DNA of 64,000 bases from Aureibacter tunicatorum (lineage in GTDB: Bacteria; Bacteroidota; Bacteroidia; Cytophagales; Cyclobacteriaceae): assembly GCF_036492635.1 (NCBI RefSeq), contig NZ_AP025305.1:2542001-2606000 (forward strand), in the 5' to 3' direction. A model generated the notes under the pieces. The model worked only from the letters and a program-made list of their open reading frames with translations, searched no databases and was not told where the DNA came from. The position numbers were made by a program, and so were the translations under genes. Positions 19,617 to 28,165 of the stretch are shown here, piece after piece. The stretch's first letter is position 1, and every line of letters starts with the position of its first letter.

Positions 19617-20741
19617 ATGGAATTAGGTGAAATAAAATCCAAAGAAGATCTATTTAACTATCTGGAAGTAGCTATTCAACTCGAACATGCGACCATCCCT
19701 CCTTACATGACCGCTTTGTATTCTATTATACCAGAATGCAACCAAGAAGCTTATAATTTGATTCGGGTGGTTTTAGTGGAGGAAATGCTACACTTAACAC
19801 TATCAGCTAATATTCTCAATGCCATAGGAGGCAAAGTCAACCTCACAAAAAAAGGATTCTGTCCTGAATACCCTACATATCTGCCAAGTGGAGAAACCGA
19901 TTTCAAAGTAGGTCTGGAAAAATTTTCCATTGATGCTGTTGAGACATTTCTTGATATCGAAAGACCTTCAGAGCCACATAAAGAAGAAGGGGAACTACCC
20001 GGCTTAATTAAAAACATCTTAAACAGGCATTCAAAATGCGTTCTCCCGATTTACAAGGACAAAGATGGAGAGGAAAAACACTTCTATAGCATAGGAGACT
20101 TTTATTCCGCTATTGCAGATGGCTTGGAAAAAGTCGCTGAAAAAATCGGAGAAGAGGAATTATTCAATGGCGACCCGACTTATCAAGTTACTCCTGAATA
20201 TTACTATTCTGGTGGTGGAGACATCATACCCATACACAACTTAGAAGATGCAAAAAATGCGATTCGATTGATTTCTGAACAAGGAGAAGGCCATAATGGA
20301 ACGATCTACGAAAGAGAAGGCGAGCTATCGCACTATTACAGATTCGAACAACTCAAACTGGGAAGGTACTATCATCCGGGAGACAAACCAGGCCATCCTT
20401 CAGGTGAAAAATTAGATATTGATTGGAACGCTGTATACCCAATACTCTCTAATGCGAAATCTGAAGACTATCCTAACAATACTTCTGTTTATGATGCGAA
20501 TACAGATTTTAACTTCACTTATAAAAATTTTCTTAAGAAGCTGAATACCGCATTCTCCGGCGAGCCTAGTTACTTGCTCAAGGCTGTTGGGGAAATGTTC
20601 GAAATTAAATTCAAAGCGTATCAGCTGATGAGAAATCCTATTCCCAAAAACACTCATCTTAACGCTGCTCCTACTTTTGAGCTTTACACTGATGAAGTCC
20701 TCAATTTCAACTTAACTACCGCAGAAGAAAATGGAAAATAA
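19617..20741 (+). CDS. Ferritin-like (VioB/RebD-type, PF12902) protein
   Basis: The 374-residue soluble protein opens with a four-helix ferritin-like domain. EHATIPPY at 23-30 and EEMLH at 55-59 are the expected iron-ligand motifs, and ANILNAIGG follows. In the family this domain occurs in iminophenylpyruvate dimer synthases of violacein and rebeccamycin synthesis, and in many uncharacterised proteins. Residues 150-370 (HFYSIGDFYSAIADGLEKV, YPILSNAK and onward) continue the same family. It lies 31 bases after the GMC gene, and its last 11 bases overlap the start of the small-subunit gene, so all three are translationally linked. An oxidative or iron-dependent step on the sugar product is possible but not shown. 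Confidence 0.82.
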   Translation: MELGEIKSKEDLFNYLEVAIQLEHATIPPYMTALYSIIPECNQEAYNLIRVVLVEEMLHLTLSANILNAIGGKVNLTKKGFCPEYPTYLPSGETDFKVGLEKFSIDAVETFLDIERPSEPHKEEGELPGLIKNILNRHSKCVLPIYKDKDGEEKHFYSIGDFYSAIADGLEKVAEKIGEEELFNGDPTYQVTPEYYYSGGGDIIPIHNLEDAKNAIRLISEQGEGHNGTIYEREGELSHYYRFEQLKLGRYYHPGDKPGHPSGEKLDIDWNAVYPILSNAKSEDYPNNTSVYDANTDFNFTYKNFLKKLNTAFSGEPSYLLKAVGEMFEIKFKAYQLMRNPIPKNTHLNAAPTFELYTDEVLNFNLTTAEENGK

Positions 20742-21201
20742 CAATCCTCAACTCGACCTTTTTCTTGACTTCTCAGAAAAACTAACAGCTTTTGACGACT
20801 ATACACTCAATGGCACAGGACAAGTAGAAGAATATTACTTTCATATTAATCAAATCATTGGTGATGATATCATGAAAAAGCTGCTTGACCAATTCCAAAG
20901 CATCAAAGACCAAGCAGATTTTGAGCAATCACTGCGCGCTGAAATTCTTTCGTGCGAGCTATTAGGGCCTGTGACAAGGAATATAATAAAACTTTGGTTT
21001 ACAGGTACTTGGTATCAACTCCCTAAAAAGTGGATGGAAAAATACAGCATAAATGATCTTGACAAAACATATGTAATCTCCTCAAGATCATATGTCGAAG
21101 GCTTGATGTGGCCAACTATAGGAACCCATCCAATGGGCGCTAAAGGGCCAGGATATGGCACTTGGACTGAAGCTCCAAATATTCCAACAATTAAAGACTA
21201 A
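20731..21201 (+). CDS. Sugar dehydrogenase small-subunit homologue (FAD-SLDH type), no signal peptide
   Basis: The 156-residue protein matches the pattern of the small subunit of FAD-dependent sorbitol/glucose dehydrogenases. It has an N-terminal LFLDFSEKLTAFDDYTLNGTG, a middle IIKLWFTGTWYQLP, and a C-terminal YVEGLMWPTIGTHPMGAKG followed by YGTWTEAP. In known complexes this subunit carries a Tat signal and exports the large subunit with it. Here the N-terminus (MENNNPQLDLF) has none, so the enzyme should stay in the cytosol. It overlaps the ferritin-like gene by 11 bases and ends 12 bases before the next gene. The match was recognised by eye, so the family call is good but not certain. Confidence 0.75.
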   Translation: MENNNPQLDLFLDFSEKLTAFDDYTLNGTGQVEEYYFHINQIIGDDIMKKLLDQFQSIKDQADFEQSLRAEILSCELLGPVTRNIIKLWFTGTWYQLPKKWMEKYSINDLDKTYVISSRSYVEGLMWPTIGTHPMGAKGPGYGTWTEAPNIPTIKD

Positions 21202-21213
21202 ACAGCTACCCTA

Positions 21214-22491
21214 ATGGAAAATAATAAATACAATGAACTTTCATATTTAAATGACAAGTCTGTAAAAACTCCTTTTTTCGAAAAAGTCACATTAGCCGAT
21301 CACCAAAAAGACGGCTATTGGATAGAAGCCATTGACATCAATGGCAATGGAAAATTAGACATTGTCACTTCGGGATTGGCTGAAGGAGAAGTTGTCTGGT
21401 ATGAAAACCCAACATGGAAAAAACATACAATCGCTAAATTCCCACTTCCTGTGGCCATAGATTATGGCGATATTAATGGTAATGGCAGAAATGACATTGT
21501 AATATCTCACAATTATGGAAACTGCATGTTTTGGTGCAGACCTGAAGACGGAAAGATTTCTTGGTTAGAGAACCCAGGAGATTTTTCTGACCCTGAAAAA
21601 CTCTGGAACAAACATTTTATCAGTGACTTAATGGCTGCCCATCGATTACAACTAGGCCATTTCACTCAAAATGAAAAACTGGAACTATTGGCATTGCCAG
21701 TTGTTGGTTGTCGTCCGTTTGGAGAAGGAGTTCACGAACCTGTATCAGTCACTCTTTTCGATAGACCTGATGATGTGCAAAATGCTCCTGAATGGAAAGG
21801 TAGGCTTATCAACAATAGCGATTTTAGAATAATACACGGAGTTGTCAGAAACAAATTCGGTGGGTACTCTGGTTCTCAAAACGAATCAGTGTTGCTAGCC
21901 AGCGAAGAAGGCATTAGTTGGTTCTTTTTCGATGAAAAGGAAAAAGATTGGAAAATCATTCCTTTCGGTGAGGGTGATCAATCAGGCCAAGCTCCCGGCT
22001 TCAAAGGTTGTGGTAATGTAGCTTATGGCAAAGTTGGTGACGATCCATACGCCTATATCGCAACAATAGACCCTTTTCATGGCAATATGGTAACCGTTTA
22101 TACACGTGAATCGGGTAGTGATCTAACGGATAAACCATGGAAACGCCATATTCTCGACATTTTTGGAGAATTCGATCCCGAAAAACAAGGCCCAGGACAT
22201 CATGTCGTTACAGGCGATTTTGACGGTGATGGTGATGATGAATTTCTAGTAGCATTGCGAGGTCCAATGCCATATCAAGGTGTTTATTATTACAAAGCTA
22301 TAGACGTTGAAAAAGGACTTTTCGAAAGATGGAGAGTTTCCACTTCATCCGCAGCAAGAATAACCGTTGGAGATTTCAATGGAGATGGCAGATTAGATTT
22401 TGCTACTACGGGATACTATACGCCGGGGTATTATTTATGCGACAATTCCCAAGTCAATATTTTTCATAATTCATTCGCTGATATCAAATGA
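21214..22491 (+). CDS. Beta-propeller protein like the propeller domain of aldos-2-ulose dehydratase
   Basis: The 425-residue product has repeated FG-GAP/VCBS blades with acidic loops: DINGNGKLD at 41-49, DINGNGRND at 86-94, DFDGDGDDE near 335 and DFNGDGRLD near 388. The segments DGYWIEA, ISWLENPG, HRLQLGHFT, AYIATIDPFHGNMVTVYT, RHILDIFGEFD and GHHVVTGDFDGDG match what I remember of fungal aldos-2-ulose dehydratase, which dehydrates glucosone and 1,5-anhydrofructose. The fungal enzyme has extra cupin domains that are absent here. There is no signal peptide, unlike most FG-GAP proteins. Likely role: dehydration of the keto-sugar made by the dehydrogenase. Its stop overlaps the next start (ATGA). 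Confidence 0.72.
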   Translation: MENNKYNELSYLNDKSVKTPFFEKVTLADHQKDGYWIEAIDINGNGKLDIVTSGLAEGEVVWYENPTWKKHTIAKFPLPVAIDYGDINGNGRNDIVISHNYGNCMFWCRPEDGKISWLENPGDFSDPEKLWNKHFISDLMAAHRLQLGHFTQNEKLELLALPVVGCRPFGEGVHEPVSVTLFDRPDDVQNAPEWKGRLINNSDFRIIHGVVRNKFGGYSGSQNESVLLASEEGISWFFFDEKEKDWKIIPFGEGDQSGQAPGFKGCGNVAYGKVGDDPYAYIATIDPFHGNMVTVYTRESGSDLTDKPWKRHILDIFGEFDPEKQGPGHHVVTGDFDGDGDDEFLVALRGPMPYQGVYYYKAIDVEKGLFERWRVSTSSAARITVGDFNGDGRLDFATTGYYTPGYYLCDNSQVNIFHNSFADIK

Positions 22492-24446
22492 TAAAATTTG
22501 GAAGAGAAACAACTGGTGAATTCAATCAAGTAGAAAATAAAGAATGGTTAATAACTAATGGTATCGGAGGCTATGCCTCCGGCACCATTGCCGGATCTTT
22601 AAGCAGAGGTTATCATGGCTTGCTTGTCTCAGCCATAAAGCCTCCGATTGACCGAAGATTATATTTGGCAAAGCTGGAAGAAACGGTCAAATACATGGAG
22701 AACTCTTACCCTCTTTCATCAAATCATTGGGAGAACAATATCATTGAGCCTAAAGGATATTTAAACATTGAATCCTTCGAGCTTCAAGATTCCACTCCTT
22801 GTTGGAGATTTGCCTTTTCTGATGCTTTGATCGAAAAAAAAGTTTGGATGCAACAGGGAGAGAATACTACTTATGTCACTTATACTGTATTAAGAGCAAA
22901 TGACCCTATTTGTTTATCTCTTTCCGCTATAGCGAATAACCGTGTTTTTCATTACACATCGGAAGTCAACAAACCTTCAAAAATACAGGAAATACCCAAT
23001 GGCATAAAGTGTTATTTTGACGAATCATCTTCAAACCCATTATCGCTTGTATTAAAAGAAGCTGAAATAAATATAAAAAACGAAATTTTCAGCAACTTCT
23101 ACTTAAACAAAGAAGCCGAAAGAGGTTTAAATGCTTTGGATCACCATGTGCATGTTGCAAATTTTGAGATTACACTAAAAGAGGGAGAAACAGCTTGTTT
23201 TACCGCAAGCACTGAAAGTTCCCCGTCTGAATTTACCAATACCAAAAAACAAGCAATAGAACGAAGCAATCAAATTCTATCCAAATGGCCTCATAGCAAT
23301 TTGCTTACAAATCCAGACATTAGGCAGCTGGTTCTTGCTTCCGATCAATTCATCGTCAACAGATCCACTGATGGAAAAAGCATCATAGCAGGCTATCATT
23401 GGTTCGAGGACTGGGGAAGAGACACAATGATCAGTTTGCCCGGCCTCGCCCTATCAATTGACAGAAGAGAAGATGCCAAGCTTATTCTCGAAACATTTGC
23501 CAAATATGTCGATCAAGGCATGCTACCTAATAGGTTCCCAGATTTAACCGAAACACCAGAATACAATACTATTGACGCTACACTATGGTACTTTCAAGCC
23601 ATTAGGGATTATTATAAGTTGACACACGACAAAAATTTCATCAAGGAATTATTTCCCAAGCTTCAAGAAATTATTTCCACTCACATCAATGGCACACGCT
23701 ACAACATCCATATGGATAAAAATGACGGTCTACTATATGGAGGCGAAGATGGCGTGCAATTGACTTGGATGGATGCTAAAGTTGGAAATAATGTCATTAC
23801 GCCAAGAATAGGAAAAACTGTCGAAGTAAATGCACTTTGGTATAACGCACTCACGACAATGTCTTGGCTTAGCAAAGAAATTAACAGCCTAGACATCTAT
23901 TCTGAATTGGCGAATCTATGCAAATCCAATTTCAATAAATTCTGGAATGACGATAAAGGCTATTGTTATGATGTCATAGAAGGGCCAAATGGACATGAAG
24001 ACTTGTTAAGGCCTAACCAAATTTTCTGTGTATCGTTGCCTGACCAGCCTTTTGAGGATCGTTATAACATTAAAATCGTCAATTCTTGTTCCGAACATCT
24101 CCTTACTTCGCATGGCCTAAGATCTCTCGCCCCTTTTGAGATAGAATACAAAAATCATTACAAAGGGAATTCATATCAAAGAGATAGCGCATACCATCAA
24201 GGAACGGTTTGGAGTTGGCTGCTTGGGCCTTTTGCCATTGCACATATGAAAGTATTTAAGAATAAGTCTAGAGCGAGTGAATTGCTTACACCAATTATGA
24301 CTCATATGACAGGTGCTGGCATAGGAACTATAAGCGAGATTTTTGACGCATCTCCTCCATTCAAGCCTAAAGGCTGCATAGCGCAAGCTTGGAGTGTCGG
24401 ACAAATATTATACGCCTTGGATTTCATCGAATCATATAAACAATAA
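22488..24446 (+). CDS. Amylo-alpha-1,6-glucosidase, GH133-type glycogen debranching enzyme
   Basis: The 652-residue protein begins with the family N-terminal domain (ITNGIGGYASGTIAGSLSRGYHGLL, from about 22). The catalytic alpha/alpha barrel contains WFEDWGRDTMISLPGLAL near 305, TIDATLWYFQAIRDYY near 365, LTWMDAK near 425, NALWYNAL near 448 and YHQGTVWSWLLGPF near 565. The family removes alpha-1,6-linked glucose stubs from branched glucans. It has no signal peptide and acts in the cytosol. It overlaps the propeller gene by 4 bases and would supply free glucose to the oxidation step. Confidence 0.9.
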   Translation: MIKFGRETTGEFNQVENKEWLITNGIGGYASGTIAGSLSRGYHGLLVSAIKPPIDRRLYLAKLEETVKYMENSYPLSSNHWENNIIEPKGYLNIESFELQDSTPCWRFAFSDALIEKKVWMQQGENTTYVTYTVLRANDPICLSLSAIANNRVFHYTSEVNKPSKIQEIPNGIKCYFDESSSNPLSLVLKEAEINIKNEIFSNFYLNKEAERGLNALDHHVHVANFEITLKEGETACFTASTESSPSEFTNTKKQAIERSNQILSKWPHSNLLTNPDIRQLVLASDQFIVNRSTDGKSIIAGYHWFEDWGRDTMISLPGLALSIDRREDAKLILETFAKYVDQGMLPNRFPDLTETPEYNTIDATLWYFQAIRDYYKLTHDKNFIKELFPKLQEIISTHINGTRYNIHMDKNDGLLYGGEDGVQLTWMDAKVGNNVITPRIGKTVEVNALWYNALTTMSWLSKEINSLDIYSELANLCKSNFNKFWNDDKGYCYDVIEGPNGHEDLLRPNQIFCVSLPDQPFEDRYNIKIVNSCSEHLLTSHGLRSLAPFEIEYKNHYKGNSYQRDSAYHQGTVWSWLLGPFAIAHMKVFKNKSRASELLTPIMTHMTGAGIGTISEIFDASPPFKPKGCIAQAWSVGQILYALDFIESYKQ

Positions 24447-24475
24447 AACCAACCTCTCAATCAAAGTTACCAACC

Positions 24476-27184
24476 ATGAACTCTCAAACTATTGAAGGAC
24501 AAAGACTCGAAATTTCCAGATCAAATGATAATAACGAAGACTGGCTTTATTGGGGTCCATACCTATCTGAAAGACAATGGGGAACCGTTCGAGAAGATTA
24601 CAGCGAAGATGGAAATGCCTGGAACTATTTTTCTCACGATCAATCACGGTCCAGAGCTTACAGATGGGGAGAAGATGGATTAGCAGGAATAAGCGATCCA
24701 GAACAAAAACTTTGCTTTTCCATATCGCTATGGAATAATAATGACCCTATCATCAAAGAAAGGCTCTTCGGACTGACCAACTCTGAAGGCAATCATGGCG
24801 AAGATGTCAAAGAATATTATTTTTACCTTGACAGCAGTCCTACTCATAGTTATATGAAGTGGCTCTACAAATACCCACACAATGCCTTTCCTTATGAAAA
24901 TCTTGTCCAAGAAAATGAGAGAAGAAAATCAATACCCGGTTCTTTGGAATATGAGTTAATAGATACTGGTATTTTCAACAATGACGAATACTTCGATGTA
25001 GAAGTTGAATACGCAAAAGCTTCTCCATCTGACCTTTGCGTCAAAGTGAATATTAGAAATCATGCTGATCATTCCGCCAAGATAAAAGTAATGCCGACAC
25101 TATGGTTTAGAAATACTTGGTCTTGGTTTGAAAATGTTGAAAAGCCAATGCTAAAAGGCGATTTTCGCTCAGACATTGGAACTGCGGAAATCTATGCTTC
25201 AGCTTCATCCGACAAAAGCACCAGCGAAATGAAGCTCTACTGCCAAACTCCGAATGATATCCTTTTTGTTGAAAATGAAAGCAATAAGAAAAAGCTTTGG
25301 CAAACTGAAAACAATACAAAATACCCTAAGGATGGAATCAATGATTATCTAATCCATCAGTCCGACTCTATCAATCCAGACAAAGAAGGGACTAAAAGCT
25401 CCGCATTATATGATTTGGAACTTCAAGCTGGAGAAATTAAAACTATAAAAGTCAGACTATCCAACAATACAAACTTAGAAAACCCATTCTCCGAGGAATT
25501 TGATCAGACCTTTGAAAATAGAATAAATGAATGCAACGAATTCTATAATCAGGTTACTCCTCAACAACTTAGCGATGAACAAAAAATGATTCAAAGGCAA
25601 GCCTATGCAGGAATGCTTTGGAGCAAACAATATTACCACTATGTTGTCGCAGACTGGCTGAAAGGCGATCCTACACAGCCCACTCCACCTTTAGGAAGAA
25701 GCCGAAACAGCCAATGGCAACACATGTATGCCAGCAATGTGATATCCATGCCCGACGCTTGGGAATATCCTTGGTTTGCAGCTTGGGACTTATGCTTTCA
25801 TACAGTTATATTCTCAAGAATAGATATTGAATTTGCAAAAAAACAACTAAGGCTTCTAACTAATGAATGGTACATGTCTCCAAATGGAGCAAAACCGGCA
25901 TACGAATGGGCATTTAGCGATCTTAATCCTCCACTCCATGCTTGGGCAGCATTAAAGATTTTCGAAAATGAAGAGGAAATAACAGGAAATAAAGATTATG
26001 GATTTCTTTCCGATATCTTCAATCATTGTTTGATGAATTTCACTTGGTGGGTGAATCGAGTTGACGAGGAAAATAATAATCTTTTTGAAGGTGGATTTTT
26101 AGGTCTGGACAATATATCCGTTATCAACAGAAGCAAGTTGAGCGATTTTGAAAATGCTATCGGCAAAAAAGTTACCATGAATCAATCCGATGGTACTAGC
26201 TGGATGGGAATGTTTAGTCTGAAAATGATGGAAATCGCATTAAAATTAGGAGAACAGAATCCTTCAGAATACTCTCACCTTGCCAGCAAATTTTTCCAAC
26301 ACTTTGTCTTCATTGCCGATGCGATGAATAATGTTGAGCATAAATCAAATGGCAAAGTAAAACTGTGGGATGACTCAGATGGTTTTTACTACGATTTTTT
26401 AACCATATACGACAACCCTACCCAATATGTATCCATCAAACTCAAATCAATCATAGGGATCATCGCACTATTCCCAATAGCCAAGCTTAATCATGGGGTC
26501 TTGGATGATAGTTGTTCAAGAAAGCTAAAAGAAAAAATGGATTGGTTTATTCAGCAACATCCGGAGCTTATAGATCAAGTAAAGACAACTAAAGAAGATA
26601 ATGAAGATGAAATGCTTCTTTCTTTTGTCAACCCAGAAAGGTTAAAGATAATATTGCAAAAAGTTTTTAACGAATCTGAATTCCTGAGCCCTCATGGTAT
26701 TAGAGGTATTTCACAGATTTATCGAGACCAACCTTTTTCCCTATCGATCGATGGAGTCACGCTTACTGAAAAGTACACGCCAGCTGAATCAGAAGATCAA
26801 ACATTCGGTGGCAATTCTAATTGGAGGGGACCTGTATGGTTTCCGATAAACTTTCTTTTCATCGAAACTCTTGAAAAGTACCACGAATTTCTCGGCGATG
26901 ATTTCAAAATCGAATATCCAACAAATTCAGGCAAGCAATTAAGCTTGAAAGAAATTGCCAATGATTTAACAAATCGATTGATCGGCATTTTCGAAAAGAA
27001 CACCCATGGGAAAAGACCCTTTCATGGGGAGAATTCTACATTTCAAGAAAATTCAACTTGGCAAGATTTGATATTGTATTACGAATATTTTCATGGAGAC
27101 AATGGAGCCGGCATTGGTGCCTCCCATCAAACAGGATGGACAGGATTAGTTGCCGAGCTTCTTCATCGCAATCAAAAAAACTAA
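24476..27184 (+). CDS. GH63-type alpha-glucosidase (MGH1-like)
   Basis: The 902-residue soluble protein belongs to the large bacterial glucosidase group related to GH63. It has an N-terminal beta-rich part (LSERQWGTVREDYSEDGNAW from about 32; PHNAFPYENL near 142) and an alpha/alpha barrel. The barrel carries WEYPWFAAWDLCFHTV near 430, EWYMSPNGAKPAYEWAFSD near 465, TSWMGMF near 580, FGGNSNWRGPVWFP near 782 and GASHQTGWTGLV near 883. Members hydrolyse alpha-glucosides such as glucosylated oligosaccharides or mannosyl- and glucosylglycerate; the true substrate is unknown. There is no signal peptide. It starts 29 bases after the debranching gene and ends 4 bases before the next gene. Confidence 0.85.
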   Translation: MNSQTIEGQRLEISRSNDNNEDWLYWGPYLSERQWGTVREDYSEDGNAWNYFSHDQSRSRAYRWGEDGLAGISDPEQKLCFSISLWNNNDPIIKERLFGLTNSEGNHGEDVKEYYFYLDSSPTHSYMKWLYKYPHNAFPYENLVQENERRKSIPGSLEYELIDTGIFNNDEYFDVEVEYAKASPSDLCVKVNIRNHADHSAKIKVMPTLWFRNTWSWFENVEKPMLKGDFRSDIGTAEIYASASSDKSTSEMKLYCQTPNDILFVENESNKKKLWQTENNTKYPKDGINDYLIHQSDSINPDKEGTKSSALYDLELQAGEIKTIKVRLSNNTNLENPFSEEFDQTFENRINECNEFYNQVTPQQLSDEQKMIQRQAYAGMLWSKQYYHYVVADWLKGDPTQPTPPLGRSRNSQWQHMYASNVISMPDAWEYPWFAAWDLCFHTVIFSRIDIEFAKKQLRLLTNEWYMSPNGAKPAYEWAFSDLNPPLHAWAALKIFENEEEITGNKDYGFLSDIFNHCLMNFTWWVNRVDEENNNLFEGGFLGLDNISVINRSKLSDFENAIGKKVTMNQSDGTSWMGMFSLKMMEIALKLGEQNPSEYSHLASKFFQHFVFIADAMNNVEHKSNGKVKLWDDSDGFYYDFLTIYDNPTQYVSIKLKSIIGIIALFPIAKLNHGVLDDSCSRKLKEKMDWFIQQHPELIDQVKTTKEDNEDEMLLSFVNPERLKIILQKVFNESEFLSPHGIRGISQIYRDQPFSLSIDGVTLTEKYTPAESEDQTFGGNSNWRGPVWFPINFLFIETLEKYHEFLGDDFKIEYPTNSGKQLSLKEIANDLTNRLIGIFEKNTHGKRPFHGENSTFQENSTWQDLILYYEYFHGDNGAGIGASHQTGWTGLVAELLHRNQKN

Positions 27185-27188
27185 AATC

Positions 27189-28109
27189 ATGATTAGCAAC
27201 TTCAACAAAGACAAAGTTTTCATTGGCATCACTCCCACATCATGGTGGAACGACGACTTTTTGGACATAGACATCGGTATTCCTTTCGAGCAATGCGTAA
27301 GTGAAATGGCATTAGCCGGCTACGAAGGATGCAGTATTGGCCACAAGTACCCTAAAGATATCGATACTCTTAAAAAAGAACTTTCCAGAAGAAACTTAAG
27401 TGTTTCAGAGCCATGGACAAGCACTTACTTCACTGTGAATGAAATGTATGAAAAGACCATTGAAGATTTTAAAAAATCCATGCAACTTATTAAGACGATG
27501 GGAGGCAAAGATGTGGTTATCGCTGAACTTGGACATTCAGCCCATCAAAGAGATATCGCATTAAAAGCTAACAGGCCCATTTTCAACGACCAACAATGGA
27601 AATCGCTGATTGACGGATTGCACGTATTGGGCCAAATGGCTACAGATGAAGGAATGAATCTTTGCTACCATCACCATATGGGCACAGGCGTTCAAACTCG
27701 AGAACAAGTAGACAAATTGATGAATGACACAGACCCCAATTTAGTTCACCTGCTATTTGACACAGGACATATTACATTTTCAGAAACTAATGAAAACGCC
27801 GCGCTGGATTTGGCGAAGGCTTATGGCAACAGAATTAAACATGTGCACCTAAAGAATATTAGACGCCCCGCAATGGAGCTGTCCGACAATAATAATTTTT
27901 CTTTCAAAGAATCTATTCTTAACGGAATTTTCACCGTGCCGGGTGATCAAGAAGGGATGATTGATTTCGAGCCTATTTTTCAAGCCTTGGCTGACTCTGG
28001 CTTTGAGGGTTGGCTAATTGTGGAGGCTGAGCAAGATCCTTCCAAGGCCTATCCTTTGGACTATGCGAAAATGGGACGTGAATATATCAAACAAGTTACT
28101 GGCATATAA
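27189..28109 (+). CDS. IolE-like (inosose dehydratase-type) TIM-barrel enzyme
   Basis: The start is ATG 27189; an earlier in-frame ATG at 27150 overlaps the glucosidase gene and would add an unrelated 13 residues. The 306-residue protein follows the myo-inosose-2 dehydratase pattern closely: GITPTSWWNDD near 10, GYEGCSIGHKYPKD near 41, YHHHMGTGVQT near 158, LLFDTGHITFS near 183, HVHLKNIRRPAMELS near 215, GIFTVPGDQ near 242 and IVEAEQDPSKAYPLDYA near 276. IolE removes water from a keto-inositol using a metal. No other inositol genes are near, so it may act on another keto-sugar made by this cluster. It is the last gene and is followed by a strong terminator. Confidence 0.85.
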   Translation: MISNFNKDKVFIGITPTSWWNDDFLDIDIGIPFEQCVSEMALAGYEGCSIGHKYPKDIDTLKKELSRRNLSVSEPWTSTYFTVNEMYEKTIEDFKKSMQLIKTMGGKDVVIAELGHSAHQRDIALKANRPIFNDQQWKSLIDGLHVLGQMATDEGMNLCYHHHMGTGVQTREQVDKLMNDTDPNLVHLLFDTGHITFSETNENAALDLAKAYGNRIKHVHLKNIRRPAMELSDNNNFSFKESILNGIFTVPGDQEGMIDFEPIFQALADSGFEGWLIVEAEQDPSKAYPLDYAKMGREYIKQVTGI

Positions 28110-28112
28110 TAC

Positions 28113-28139
28113 AAAAAGGGGCTAAAAAGCCCCTTTTTT
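28113..28139. terminator. Terminator closing the sugar cluster, shared with folD
   Basis: AAAAAGGGGC and GCCCCTTTTT are exact reverse complements around TAAAAA. A- and T-runs on both sides make it bidirectional between the plus-strand cluster and minus-strand folD. Confidence 0.92.
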
Positions 28140-28165
28140 AATATTTCATAATGAATAGTAAATTA

